DNA of 64,000 nucleotides from Dryocola sp051297175. GTDB taxonomy: Bacteria; Pseudomonadota; Gammaproteobacteria; Enterobacterales; Enterobacteriaceae. Made by a program: the position numbers and the translations under genes. Below, one piece after another: positions 48,795-57,369 of the stretch. Position 1 is the first letter of the stretch. Every line of letters begins with the position of its first letter. The notes under the pieces are model-generated. The model searched no databases. It was not told the origin of the DNA and was given only the letters and a program-made list of their open reading frames with translations. The stretch covers positions 2,852,001 to 2,916,000 of the forward strand of contig NZ_JBINNY010000001.1 of assembly GCF_051297175.1 (NCBI RefSeq), in the 5' to 3' direction.

Positions 48795-51287
48795 TCAACA
48801 TCCCCCTGTCAACTTCCGCCAACGACTGATTAGTGTCTCGGTCTTGTAAAGCGCAAGTGCTTTACGCCAAGGTTGATCGGTGCCGGCGATAATCAACTCA
48901 CCCGTAACCGGATGCGCGCGATACACGGAATCGAGTACCGTCACTTCATTACCGCGCGCCAGTTGAATGGCCTGCGGTTTACTGATCTGTACTTTCTTGA
49001 CCTGCGCCCATGACTGAACCAGCCCAGCCAGACCAGCAATTGCCGGTGATAACACCTGCTCTTGCTGCCTGATCGCGTGGGCGGCTTTGAGGTAACTTTC
49101 TGCCCGCTGGGTATCATATTCGGAACAGTCGCCGCTGGTAATGCTGTGCGCCAGCTCCTCAAACTCATCAGCAGGCGATTTCTGCCGCTGCGGTTTGTGG
49201 TTATGAAGGCTTTCACGTACCTGTTTTCGCTGTTCCTGAGTCAACTGACCGATCTCAAACTGTTCCGGCCCTTCCCGCTCAGCTGGCACTGTCATTAATG
49301 ACGGTGATCCGGGCGGTGAATTTGTTCTTTTTTTGACCTCAGTACAGTTATTGACACGAGTCCTAGAGGGCGCGGACGCGCCCCGAAGGTCAAAATCAAA
49401 GTCAACGGCCTGCCCGGAGTCGTCTACAACTTCCGGTTTCTTACGCACAATGCGGTAGGTATGCAGGCGGGTTTCAATTGGCGGGATGTGAACGGCTGGC
49501 ATCATCAGACCTTTGATAAGATCCAGATACTCGCCGTAATCATTTGGCTCGTCTTTCTGCTGGTACCAAATGCGCAACGGTAGATCACGGCGGGCAACCA
49601 ACGCCCCGCCCTGCAATTGGGTGTATTGCTGCCAATCGCCAGCATCCGCAGCACGGTGCAGCTCAGCAAATAGCGGGTTTATCTTGTCGGCCTGTTCCTG
49701 ATTGCGGAACCGGCGCAGCTCGCGCCAGACAGATACCGGCGCGCCGCCCAAAAACTGAAATTGACGGATGCCCCAGCACGATGCCCAGGCGGTAGCGTGT
49801 TTTGATGTTTCTTTCAGCGGCCTGCCGCTCTCGTCGTCTGTTTCACCGTCGAGCGCGTAGCCGTCAATATTCTTACTGATGTACTTCACCACGTAGCCAG
49901 TGGCGCTGCCGATTTCCTGATCGATCGGCTTCATATCAAAACGCGGCTGGTTGCCGTGCTTGCCTTGTAACTCTTCCGCATCCTCGCGGGTGGCATAGTC
50001 TTCCATCACTTCCAGCAGCTCGGCGGAATGCTCCGGCAGGGAGAACAGCAGGCCGTGCCAGTGCGGCGTACCATCGTGGTGAGACTCAGCCACCCGCAGG
50101 CCAAAAACCGGAATTTCACGGCGGGCCAGCTCAGCGCGGATCTGTTGCCATACCCGATTAAGATAACGCTGCGTGGCTCTTGGGCTGGCACCATTCCATT
50201 TGGCATTACGATGACCGAATACGGTATATGCGTGGTATTTGGATGGCGCAGTCAGAGTAAAAAACTGGCCCGTGTAGCCGCTTTCGGTGGCAACTTTCTC
50301 AAAGCCGCCGATACGGGTCATAAGTTCAACGCGGCGCAATGCCGGGTTAGATATGCTCTTATCGATCTGCTCAATAAGCGAAATACGCTCTTTGGTGTCC
50401 TGGTCTTCCAGCTCAAGACGGGCCATGATCACGCGGCTGCGCTTGCGCCTTGCATCCCACTCATCAACGTGGTGTTTACTGCAATACGGCGCAGCGCCTC
50501 GCTTTACATCACCAAAGGCAATGTGCAGGTGCTCACGCCAACGCGCGGCGTACTTTTTCAAGTTACGGTGCCAATAGCGATCATCCAGCATCTTGCTAAT
50601 GCCAGTAGTTGCCTCATCAATAAAGAGCGCTCCCCGGCAATACTTTGCCCAGCTCGGAGGCGTCAGGAAGAAAAGCCGCGCGAGGATAGCCGCTTCGGTG
50701 TAAAGGTATCCGGCATATTTCCGATCACTCTGCGTCTCTACTGTTTCGTGAACTTCACTCAACACAGCCCGCATATAGATAGCGATATCCTGCGCCAGTA
50801 GCTCAACATCTTCCGGCGTGAAGTCCGGCAGGTGGTTAAAGCGCTCAACCAATCCATGCAAAGTGTTAAACGTGTGGTAAAGCGGGTTTAACCCTTTGAA
50901 TGCTGTATCAGCCTGAGATTTAGCCTCATCGGTCATCGCAATAGCGTATTGCTCATTCACCATATTGATAGGCGGCAGATCCCTGCGGATGATATCGCGC
51001 AGCGCCAGACGGGCGATGTGTCTGCCCTTCATGGTGTGAATGCTGTCGATGCGGGAAGCCAGACGCAGGCGAATAAAGCGAGGTAGCGGCGCAAGGGTAG
51101 CTTTTACCCACGCCAAAAACTCCTGTTCTTGACGCAGCTCGACTAGATCAACAACGGGAGTCTTATCAACAAAAATGGCAGCTTTTGGCTTCTGCCATTC
51201 GTAATCGTACCGGGTGGCGTCTGGTGCGCTACCCGGATACGGAGGTGGCGGCGTAGGGACGCCACGCCCTTTTGTTCCGGCGGTCAT
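48795..51287 (-). CDS. A: Replication initiation endonuclease A (HUH, rolling circle)
   Basis: 830 residues, P2 gpA family. The metal-binding HUH motif is HWH at 409-411 (TPHWHGLLFSL), and the paired catalytic tyrosines are Tyr465 and Tyr469 (GYVVKYISKN). The N-terminal region carries LGLP-like FKGLNPLYHTFNTLHGLV. It nicks the phage ori in cis and drives single-sided rolling-circle replication with host Rep. It is longer than P2 gpA (about 760). A candidate ori lies inside the gene. Confidence 0.94.
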   Translation of the reverse strand: MTAGTKGRGVPTPPPPYPGSAPDATRYDYEWQKPKAAIFVDKTPVVDLVELRQEQEFLAWVKATLAPLPRFIRLRLASRIDSIHTMKGRHIARLALRDIIRRDLPPINMVNEQYAIAMTDEAKSQADTAFKGLNPLYHTFNTLHGLVERFNHLPDFTPEDVELLAQDIAIYMRAVLSEVHETVETQSDRKYAGYLYTEAAILARLFFLTPPSWAKYCRGALFIDEATTGISKMLDDRYWHRNLKKYAARWREHLHIAFGDVKRGAAPYCSKHHVDEWDARRKRSRVIMARLELEDQDTKERISLIEQIDKSISNPALRRVELMTRIGGFEKVATESGYTGQFFTLTAPSKYHAYTVFGHRNAKWNGASPRATQRYLNRVWQQIRAELARREIPVFGLRVAESHHDGTPHWHGLLFSLPEHSAELLEVMEDYATREDAEELQGKHGNQPRFDMKPIDQEIGSATGYVVKYISKNIDGYALDGETDDESGRPLKETSKHATAWASCWGIRQFQFLGGAPVSVWRELRRFRNQEQADKINPLFAELHRAADAGDWQQYTQLQGGALVARRDLPLRIWYQQKDEPNDYGEYLDLIKGLMMPAVHIPPIETRLHTYRIVRKKPEVVDDSGQAVDFDFDLRGASAPSRTRVNNCTEVKKRTNSPPGSPSLMTVPAEREGPEQFEIGQLTQEQRKQVRESLHNHKPQRQKSPADEFEELAHSITSGDCSEYDTQRAESYLKAAHAIRQQEQVLSPAIAGLAGLVQSWAQVKKVQISKPQAIQLARGNEVTVLDSVYRAHPVTGELIIAGTDQPWRKALALYKTETLISRWRKLTGGC
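49340..49385 (-). other. Candidate rolling-circle origin inside gene A
   Basis: On the minus strand a perfect hairpin GGGCGCG-TC-CGCGCCC (49368-49383) is followed by CTAGGACTCGTGTCAATAAC. This resembles the P2 ori, recalled as CGCGCC followed by TCGGAGTCCTGTCAA. It lies after the tyrosine motif codons, in the stretch encoding TRVNNCT. Confidence 0.6.
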
Positions 51288-51289
51288 AC

Positions 51290-52117
51290 TTAAACTATGT
51301 CCAGAGTGCCGATCACTTCTTTGGCCCTCTGGCGGTTGCTGGCGTCAGTGCTTACAGAGCGCTGAACGTTGATTTCATGCAGCCGGAAGCGGTGGTAGAT
51401 CTCGCGGGTGGTTTCGGTGTCGCTGTTGGAAATGACAACCGGCGCGCCATATTTGCGGTTCACTTCCAGCAACTCAGTCGCTAACTGGCGGTGGTGCTCC
51501 TCGGTAAATGGTTGGGTGTGGTATTGGGTGAAATTAGCGGTATCGCTGACAGGCAGATACGGCGGATCGCAGTAGATGGCTTCATCCGTTCCAACCATCA
51601 CCTTGATGGTGTTTTGAAACGAGCTGCACAGGAAAATAGAGTTGGTGTCGTTAGCCTTCTCAGCGAACTGGCGGATCTCCGCCTCCGGGAAGTAAGGCGC
51701 GGTTTTATGCTGACCAAACGGCACGTTATAACCGCCGCTCTGGTTGTAACGCACCACGCCGTTGTAACCGTGGCGGTTGAGGTACAGAAACAGAGCCGCG
51801 CGGGCCACATCAAGCAAGCCTTTTGTACCGTTAAAAATGCGGCGGTTCTGTAAGTATTCCTCTTTGGAATTACCGGGCGCAAAGAGCGGGCGGGCAAGAT
51901 CGATCACCAGCTCAGGATTGCTTTTAACTTCACGATAAAGGCGGATCAGGTCTGGATTGATATCCGCAAGGATATAGCGGCGATAATCGGTATTGAGGAA
52001 CACGGAAGCGCCACCAACAAAAGGCTCAACGAGGCAATCAGTCTTTGGTAAATGCGGCAGTAATTCAGGCATCACGCGGCTTTTGCCACCGGGCCATTTG
52101 AGTAGAGATCGAATCAT
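51290..52117 (-). CDS. dam: DNA adenine (N6) methyltransferase, Dam-like
   Basis: 275 residues, class D12. The SAM-binding block KWPGGKSRV at the N-terminus, VEPFVGGASVFLN, and the catalytic DPPY beginning at Asp184 are present. It probably methylates GATC and may protect phage DNA or modulate phage promoters. It ends 2 bp before A, so it belongs to the early operon. Confidence 0.93.
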   Translation of the reverse strand: MIRSLLKWPGGKSRVMPELLPHLPKTDCLVEPFVGGASVFLNTDYRRYILADINPDLIRLYREVKSNPELVIDLARPLFAPGNSKEEYLQNRRIFNGTKGLLDVARAALFLYLNRHGYNGVVRYNQSGGYNVPFGQHKTAPYFPEAEIRQFAEKANDTNSIFLCSSFQNTIKVMVGTDEAIYCDPPYLPVSDTANFTQYHTQPFTEEHHRQLATELLEVNRKYGAPVVISNSDTETTREIYHRFRLHEINVQRSVSTDASNRQRAKEVIGTLDIV

Positions 52118-52186
52118 CTTGCTTTCTCCTGGGTGCAGGAAGCCCGGCGCGGTGATGCGCCTGACTACTGGTTAATCATTCAGTGG

Positions 52187-52579
52187 TTAATTGACTGCGC
52201 CATCCGGCGCGGGTGGTGGTGATTCGCGTAACGCCTGCATTTCAAGGCGCGGCGCAGCATGATCGAGAAACTCCCACGGCAGCGCTGCGGCTAGCTCGGC
52301 AAGACGCTTAATGCCCAGCATCAAGCTGGCTTTATCCTGATCGTTAAACTGCTCAAAAGTCATTGAGATATGGGCATGAGTCAGCAACGGCAGACCCTGA
52401 AACCGCCGCGCGGCTTCGTTTGCCAGCAGGATAATCGCCTTTTTCTGAGTCTCGCCCAGACGGTTGAAACGGCTGGCCGTGTCATTTGTGCGGGAAACTG
52501 AAATGCTCGACTGCAAACGCGCGCACTGTTCAAGGAACATCTGCCGCCCGGATACTGATTTCTCTTGTCCGATACTCAT
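52187..52579 (-). CDS. DUF5347-like P2 early-region protein
   Basis: 130 residues from ATG 52579 behind GGGGGATAGGG; two further in-frame ATGs lie upstream. Blocks TASRFNRLGETQKKAIILLANEAARRF and AHISMTFEQFNDQDKASLMLGIKRLAEL are helical. Common in P2-like prophages; function unknown. Confidence 0.65.
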   Translation of the reverse strand: MSIGQEKSVSGRQMFLEQCARLQSSISVSRTNDTASRFNRLGETQKKAIILLANEAARRFQGLPLLTHAHISMTFEQFNDQDKASLMLGIKRLAELAAALPWEFLDHAAPRLEMQALRESPPPAPDGAVN

Positions 52580-52606
52580 TACCCTATCCCCCATCACTGC
52601 CGCTTA

Positions 52607-52846
52607 TCAGGCGCGCCACTCGAAAGTAACGCCCCGGATAAGCACCGGTTTCCCGGTGCCTTTCTTACTCGTCGCCCTGCTGCTCTTTGGCTGGCTTAAT
52701 CGCAGGCCATACCAGAACAACGAGCGCCCCACGAAGAACAGATCGCCAACCGCTGAGAGCAGATAGCTGGTGTAGTCCACCGCTACCACCATGAAAGCCA
52801 GCAGCAGAACCAGCGCAGGCCGCAACATGCTCAGCACCTGACTCAT
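52607..52846 (-). CDS. Small membrane protein of the early operon
   Basis: 79 residues with an N-terminal membrane segment (LRPALVLLLAFMVVAVDYTSYLL) and a possible second (VGDLFFVGRSLFWYGLRL), then a basic tail. Its start overlaps the stop of the TerB-like gene by one base. No homologue recognised. Confidence 0.65.
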   Translation of the reverse strand: MSQVLSMLRPALVLLLAFMVVAVDYTSYLLSAVGDLFFVGRSLFWYGLRLSQPKSSRATSKKGTGKPVLIRGVTFEWRA

Positions 52847-53277
52847 CAGATGTAATCCTCAACGCGCAGGCCCAGACGACGCCCAACCTCTTCCAGTACC
52901 TTCTGCTCTTCCGGCTCGATCTCGCCGTCAGATTCGGCAATGGTCAGCATGTTGACGAAGACTTCCTCAGCCTCCTTTTGGTCGTTTTTGATATCTTCGA
53001 TTTCACGCAGGATATTCATGCGACCAACACGGAAACCTGCTTCAAGCTGTTCAATGAAGCGGGTGATCAGCGCGGTGATTTCATTGCCGTAATGGCTCAG
53101 GCGGGGATTGGAGCGCAGCAACTGATCGAGCTTTGCGGTTTCCTCTTTTTCAATTGCACCATCAGCAGCAGCAACCAGCAGACAGCCGCCAACAATGGCC
53201 TCCATCAGATCGCGGTTTTCAACTTTCTTTAATTCAACTTTTACAGCAGCGGTTTTTTTCTTGAACATGCCAAACAT
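52846..53277 (-). CDS. TerB-like acidic helical protein
   Basis: 143 residues. TerB/DUF533-like pattern: GGCLLVAAADGAIEKEETAKLDQLL with metal-type acidic repeats, and NMLTIAESDGEIEPEEQKVLEEV. TerB domains occur in tellurite resistance and in phage-associated loci; in P2-like phages the role is unknown. Upstream, 53278-53363 is non-coding. Confidence 0.75.
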   Translation of the reverse strand: MFGMFKKKTAAVKVELKKVENRDLMEAIVGGCLLVAAADGAIEKEETAKLDQLLRSNPRLSHYGNEITALITRFIEQLEAGFRVGRMNILREIEDIKNDQKEAEEVFVNMLTIAESDGEIEPEEQKVLEEVGRRLGLRVEDYI

Positions 53278-53363
53278 AATTAACCCCTTTTTTGGGTGAG
53301 TGAATGCGCCATCACTTAATAAAGTGACGACAGGTAGAAAAAGTTTTATCTATTACTTAATTA

Positions 53364-53594
53364 CTAAAGCAGCTTTCTAAATAACCTTGCTAAGGCACTA
53401 AATAAGCCTTTGTTTATCTTCTTCGTATAAACAAAAGGCTTACTCGCACCTTTAATAAAGCGCACCTTATTTGGTTCCGGTTTAAAGAAACGCCCGTCCG
53501 GGCATTCAATCCAGCCGCGTGTATTGCGGTAGTGCGTGACCTGACAGCCGTGCTTTAACAGGCTGGCAAGTGATGGGCTTTGCTCTCCGCTCAT
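53364..53594 (-). CDS. Fil-like (DUF2724) filamentation protein
   Basis: 76 residues: SPSLASLLKHG at the N-terminus, WIECPDGRFFKPEPNKVRFIKG and a basic C-terminus LFSALARLFRKLL. This resembles the small P2/186 protein Fil, whose overexpression blocks cell division. It overlaps the next upstream gene by four bases. Confidence 0.65.
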   Translation of the reverse strand: MSGEQSPSLASLLKHGCQVTHYRNTRGWIECPDGRFFKPEPNKVRFIKGASKPFVYTKKINKGLFSALARLFRKLL

Positions 53595-53794
53595 TGGTGT
53601 GGTTCCCCGTCACGAATAGTATCAACAGTTTTCATAGCTTCCGATAATGCAAAATCGCGCCCAAAATAATTACCGTTATTTAAAACGCTATATGCGGTTT
53701 TCATGGTAATAGAATTACGCGGGCATTTATGAATAGTGAATCCACGATATACAAAGCTGTGCTTACTTAGCTGAATTAATGCGCTCATATTCAA
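53591..53794 (-). CDS. Hypothetical early protein, 67 residues
   Basis: Sequence MNMSALIQLSKHSFVYRGFTIHKCP... is basic with no signal or membrane segment. It sits tightly between the Fil-like and Cox-like genes and ATG-overlaps Fil, so it is part of the early operon. Function unknown. Confidence 0.6.
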   Translation of the reverse strand: MNMSALIQLSKHSFVYRGFTIHKCPRNSITMKTAYSVLNNGNYFGRDFALSEAMKTVDTIRDGEPHQ

Positions 53795-53796
53795 AC

Positions 53797-54141
53797 CTAA
53801 AAAGCCGAAGCTTTATCAAGATGATTAAAGCTGTCTAAATACATGCGAGCGTAATACGCCACCATGTTTACCTGTAGCAACTCCCTGCGCCCTGGCATCG
53901 TTCGTGGCACCAGTGGCAGATACCTGCGCTCGGCATCGCTTTGTACCTGGCGCAGATCCATACCGTAGAACTCTGCAAACTCTTTTAAGGTCATGCGCGG
54001 CTTTATGCCCTTCTCCGTCAGATGAGCCAAGGCCAGCGCCGTGGCTTCACGTTCCTTAGTACCGCAAACAGGCATTTCGGTGATTTTACGTACTTTTGAA
54101 GACGCGGCCTTTTCATTGATCCTTTTACGCGTTGTCGTCAT
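53797..54141 (-). CDS. Cox-like regulator/excisionase
   Basis: 114 residues. The middle shows a winged-helix type pattern MTLKEFAEFYGMDLRQVQSDAERRYLPLVPRTMPGRRELLQVNMVAY, comparable to P2 Cox (recognition helix, then short wing, then N-V-M-A). First gene of the leftward early operon, facing the C-like repressor: the Cox position. It would repress the lysogenic promoter and assist excision. Assignment is by position and pattern. Confidence 0.7.
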   Translation of the reverse strand: MTTTRKRINEKAASSKVRKITEMPVCGTKEREATALALAHLTEKGIKPRMTLKEFAEFYGMDLRQVQSDAERRYLPLVPRTMPGRRELLQVNMVAYYARMYLDSFNHLDKASAF

Positions 54142-54181
54142 GGGCTATCCTTTACGATCGGTTTAGATTGGTTTCGATGGG

Positions 54182-54224
54182 CCCTATATAGGTCCTGTCG
54201 TTATTAAAGACCCTATATAGGTCC
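54182..54224. promoter_or_regulatory. Lysogeny operators O1 and O2 between cox-like and C genes
   Basis: Two identical 14-mers, CCCTATATAGGTCC, at 54182-54195 and 54211-54224, 29 bp apart, each near-palindromic (GACCTATATAGGG on the reverse). P2 C repressor also uses two directly repeated operators in this interval. The second copy ends 9 bp before the repressor ATG. Confidence 0.82.
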
Positions 54225-54232
54225 CATGTCAA

Positions 54233-54514
54233 ATGAAATTGAGTGAGAAGATTAAAGAGATCCGTGAGAGTGAAGGACTGAGCCAAGCTAAGTTCTGCGA
54301 CATCATCGGGTTGTCAGTGAGCACCCTTAAGAAATATGAAGGCGGTAAATTTGAACCGGGCGGAGATGCTCTTACAAAGATCACTCATCATCCAAGATTC
54401 ATGAAATACACCCTTTGGCTGATGACCGATCAGATAGCCCCAGAATCTGGGCAGGTTTCGCCCAATTCAGTAGGCCAACAAGAGTCCATTCGACCACCAT
54501 CGAAAATGGCGTGA
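54233..54514 (+). CDS. C: P2 C-like immunity repressor, copy 1
   Basis: 93 residues. HTH_3 at 4-55 (LSQAKFCDIIGLSVSTLKKYEGG) and the P2-C-type C-terminal block YTLWLMTDQIAPESGQ. It would bind the two upstream operators to maintain lysogeny. It has no strong Shine-Dalgarno and only a short leader. A paralogue follows after 30 bp. Confidence 0.88.
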   Translation: MKLSEKIKEIRESEGLSQAKFCDIIGLSVSTLKKYEGGKFEPGGDALTKITHHPRFMKYTLWLMTDQIAPESGQVSPNSVGQQESIRPPSKMA

Positions 54515-54544
54515 AATTTAGCAAAATCACATAGGACTCACACG

Positions 54545-54841
54545 ATGACGCTTGGCTTGAAGTTACGTGAAATTAGAGAAGCGGAAGGGCTAACACGGGG
54601 AGAAATGGCAGAACTTACAAAAATCCCTGTGCCGACAATGAAGCGGTATGAAACCGGTCGGATCTCTAAAATTGGCAGCGATACCTTAACAAGATTCACC
54701 ATGCACCCAAGGTTCAAAAAATATACGCTGTGGCTAATGGCAGATCAGATAGCACCAGAATCCGGGCAGATATCCCCGGCTCTCTCCCCTGATGGGCGAA
54801 GCGAAACAATCAGCCCCCAAAAAGGCCACAAGGTTGGTTAG
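54545..54841 (+). CDS. P2 C-like repressor paralogue, copy 2
   Basis: 98 residues with the same organisation: HTH (LTRGEMAELTKIPVPTMKRYETG) and YTLWLMADQIAPESGQISPAL at the end. The C-terminal block is almost identical to copy 1 while the recognition helix differs (VPTMKRY versus VSTLKKY), so it may read a different operator or form heterodimers. Tandem C genes are not found in P2 itself. Confidence 0.85.
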   Translation: MTLGLKLREIREAEGLTRGEMAELTKIPVPTMKRYETGRISKIGSDTLTRFTMHPRFKKYTLWLMADQIAPESGQISPALSPDGRSETISPQKGHKVG

Positions 54842-54954
54842 TACTTTACAAAATATATAAAAAATGGGGTCAGGGTGGTATTTGCAGCGAATTAGTGAGC
54901 TTTATTGAACAGTAATTTCGTTTTGTCGATTTATAAATGTGATAAGGATATTGT

Positions 54955-55017
54955 ATGAAAAATACTTTTATATTCAAAAACGCCATCCCACCTTTACGTA
55001 ATGCCTGGTTCTGGTAA
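54955..55017 (+). CDS. 20-codon micro-ORF before int
   Basis: ATG 54955 behind AAGGAT encodes MKNTFIFKNAIPPLRNAWFW, ending 17 bp before int. The interval 54842-55034 is otherwise AT-rich with no gene. It may be a translational leader for int; coding status is uncertain. Confidence 0.3.
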   Translation: MKNTFIFKNAIPPLRNAWFW

Positions 55018-55034
55018 CTCGCTGCATATTGTAT

Positions 55035-56012
55035 ATGACTATTAAATCATTAGGCTCTGATGGCTGGATGGTTGATGTTCGCCCTCAGGGGCGCACTGGG
55101 AAACGCATCCGAAAAAAATTCCTTACCAAAGCCGAAGCTCAACAATATGAGCGCTGGGCAATCGCCACCCATCACAATAAAGAATGGGTTGATAAGCCCA
55201 GGGATCGGAGCGCTCTAAGCGAGCTTATTACCCTCTGGTGGGATCGCTGCGGCAGCACGCTGAAAGATGGCGAAAACCGCCACGTAAAACTAAAGGCTAC
55301 CGATCGCCGGTTAGGTTTCCCACGCGCAATCGACGTTACGCCCGAAGCGTTTGCCCAGTACCGCGCGCAACGCATCACAGATGGCATTGCCCGTAAGACC
55401 GTCAACAATGAGCATCGCGACCTAAAAGCGATGTTCAACAAGCTGCGAGAGCTTGGCCTGTTTCACGATCAAAACCCATTAACTGAACTCAGCGAACTGA
55501 AATTACCGCAAACGGAATTAGGCTTCCTAACTAAAGACGCGATCCGCCGCGTTCTGTCAGCTTTCGAAGGCGACAACCTCAAAGCGGCAAAGCTATGCCT
55601 TTCTACAGGTGCCCGCTGGAATGAAGCGGCGAGACTCACACGCGATCGCGTATATAGTGACCGAGTTACTTACACCGAAACCAAAAACGGGCAGCACCGT
55701 ACTGTACCCATCACGGCGGCACTGGCGCAGGAGATCACAGAGGGTGAAGGCCGGTTGCTTTTCCCTAACATTGATTACGATCTGGCGCGTAAAACACTCA
55801 AACGCGTAGCCCCTGAAATACCCGCAGGGCAGGCAACGCATGTTTTCCGCCATACCTTTGCCAGCCACTTCATGGCGAACGGCGGCAACATCCTCGTTTT
55901 ACAGCGCATCCTGGGGCATTCCAATATCAACCAGACGATGGTTTACGCGCACTTCTCGCCTGATCACTTGGCTGATGCTGTTACGTTAAACCCGCTGGTA
56001 AACCTCGACTGA
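55035..56012 (+). CDS. int: Tyrosine-recombinase integrase
   Basis: 325 residues from ATG 55035 (MTIKSLGSDGW), as in P2 Int; a TTG six bases upstream is less likely. N-terminal arm-binding DVRPQGRTGKRIRKKF, core-binding SAM-like domain, and catalytic domain with Arg194 (GARWNEAARL), HVFRHTF, LGHSNINQT and nucleophile Tyr304 (MVYAHF). It catalyses attP x attB recombination. Arm-type sites and attR follow directly. Confidence 0.96.
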   Translation: MTIKSLGSDGWMVDVRPQGRTGKRIRKKFLTKAEAQQYERWAIATHHNKEWVDKPRDRSALSELITLWWDRCGSTLKDGENRHVKLKATDRRLGFPRAIDVTPEAFAQYRAQRITDGIARKTVNNEHRDLKAMFNKLRELGLFHDQNPLTELSELKLPQTELGFLTKDAIRRVLSAFEGDNLKAAKLCLSTGARWNEAARLTRDRVYSDRVTYTETKNGQHRTVPITAALAQEITEGEGRLLFPNIDYDLARKTLKRVAPEIPAGQATHVFRHTFASHFMANGGNILVLQRILGHSNINQTMVYAHFSPDHLADAVTLNPLVNLD

Positions 56013-56025
56013 CCCCCTCCCAAAA

Positions 56026-56068
56026 TGACCACAAACGAAAAAGCAGTGATCCACATTTTGACCACACA
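56026..56068. promoter_or_regulatory. Integrase arm-type sites, right end
   Basis: TGACCACAAA (56026-56035) and TTGACCACACA (56058-56068), repeated from the left prophage end (25269-25289), lie 14 bp beyond the int stop. A further GATCCACA at 56049 may be a degenerate copy. Confidence 0.65.
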
Positions 56069-56157
56069 GGTTTGATTTAGAGGGGTTTTGGTTGGTTTCG
56101 TTGGGGGGTTAACTGCTTGATTTTGATATAACTTACTGTTTTTAAAGACATAAGAAA

Positions 56158-56173
56158 GGGGCGCAAGCGCCCC
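56158..56173. repeat. attR core candidate / mipA terminator hairpin
   Basis: GGGGCGCAAGCGCCCC, identical to 25205-25220. On the minus strand it is GGGGCGC-TT-GCGCCCC followed by TTTCTT, a working terminator 24 bp after the mipA stop. Insertion therefore leaves mipA termination intact. Confidence 0.75.
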
Positions 56174-56196
56174 GTAACTATGCACAAAATGCACTA

Positions 56197-56943
56197 TCAG
56201 AAACTGTAGGTGACCCCAGCGGAGAAGACGCTTGACCAGGATTTATCCACCATCGGACTGTCTTTGATTTCATCGCTCAGGCGGTTGTAGCGGCCCGTGC
56301 CATAAACGCTCCAGTCTGGCGCAAATTTGTAGCTCGCGCTGAGTTCAATGTACGGGTTCCAGCCATCGTCCGCATCATAGCTGTTCAAACCGCTGCGGCG
56401 TGATTCGCTGTGCGAAACGCCGTAGTAGTAATCGTTGTAGTGCGCGCTTTGCCATTCCACGCCGATACCCGGGGTCAGCGTTAAGCCGCCGTTGGTGTAG
56501 CGGTAAAGCCACGCCAGATCCCAGACGATACCGTTGTTGTTGTCCAGCGTATCGCCAGTCAGCGCCGTACGCAGGAAACCGTATTCAGTATTGTGGACAT
56601 AGGAAAGGCCAGCCATCATGGTGCTACGACGCTTGTCCAACCGACGCAGCTGGTTGTTGTCGCTATCGCCCGGTTTGAAATAGGTAGGCGAGTAATAGGC
56701 CATGATTGAAAGCTTATCGGCCTGGTCGTTCCACAGATAATAGCCACCGCCTAAACCGCGGAACCAGAAATTATCGCCCTCGTAGGTCACCACCGGCACT
56801 GGGTACACATCACGGTCATACTGTTTGTACGGGCTGGTTATTACGCCAACGCCCGCGCCAACAGACCACTGATTTGCCGCGATCGCGGTGCTTACTGAAG
56901 AGGCGATAAGTACGCTCAGTGTCAGAATTTTGAATTTGGTCAC
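56197..56943 (-). CDS. mipA: MltA-interacting outer-membrane scaffold protein MipA
   Basis: 248 residues with signal peptide (KILTLSVLIASSVSTAIA) and an OmpV/MipA-type beta-barrel ending in Phe (VFSAGVTYSF). In E. coli it bridges lytic transglycosylase MltA and PBP1B. In E. coli it lies directly after yeaE, so the prophage occupies that junction. Confidence 0.93.
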   Translation of the reverse strand: MTKFKILTLSVLIASSVSTAIAANQWSVGAGVGVITSPYKQYDRDVYPVPVVTYEGDNFWFRGLGGGYYLWNDQADKLSIMAYYSPTYFKPGDSDNNQLRRLDKRRSTMMAGLSYVHNTEYGFLRTALTGDTLDNNNGIVWDLAWLYRYTNGGLTLTPGIGVEWQSAHYNDYYYGVSHSESRRSGLNSYDADDGWNPYIELSASYKFAPDWSVYGTGRYNRLSDEIKDSPMVDKSWSSVFSAGVTYSF

Positions 56944-57268
56944 AATCCATTAAGTCCTTTAATCAAATAATCAGCGTGAGAAGTGTAACCGCCCTTGTCC
57001 GTCTTCCCAAATTTTTTACCAAAAGCCAATAATTGTTCAACCTAAAATCTTCGCGCAAACGTGTGACGCCAGGCTTTCATTTCTGTGACGTTCGGGTGAA
57101 ACGGCACGCGACCGCTTAGCACGTGAGGATATTTATTTGGATGAGTTATTGATATGTCATTGAAATTGGAGCGCGGTGCCATGCAAGTTTTCCAAATGCC
57201 ATCTACGCTTTATTTTAGGAAGGTGAATAACTCTGACGGCAGTACCACAAGCACCACAACAGCTAGGT

Positions 57269-57284
57269 TGGCATAAGGGTTGCT
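57269..57284 (+). promoter_or_regulatory. Sigma-54 promoter of yeaGH
   Basis: TGGCAT-AAGGG-TTGCT matches TGGCAC-N5-TTGCW. Start near 57295, about 75 nt before the yeaG ATG. E. coli yeaGH is known to respond to nitrogen starvation through NtrC/sigma-54 and to RpoS. The rest of 56944-57369 is AT-rich control DNA with no gene; NtrC enhancers are not clear to me. Confidence 0.8.
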
Positions 57285-57369
57285 GTACTCAGATTACGTC
57301 TTCCGGGAGCCCACATTACTATTACCTTTGGCTCTCTAACCTGTGCTAAAAACGAAAGGACGGCATGCC

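Larger units (their letters stand above)
25205..56173. mobile_element. P2-type prophage between yeaE and mipA, about 31 kb
   Basis: The boundaries are a perfect 16-bp duplication, GGGGCGCAAGCGCCCC at 25205-25220 and 56158-56173. Contents follow P2: ogr, D, FI, FII, E/E', T, U, G, H, I, J, W, V, S, R, Rz/Rz1, endolysin, holin, X, L, M, N, O, P, Q, cos, cargo, A, dam, early genes, Cox-like, repressors, int. P2 gene B and lysA equivalents are not recognised. P is frameshifted and the FI-U block is inverted, so viability is uncertain. Confidence 0.95.
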
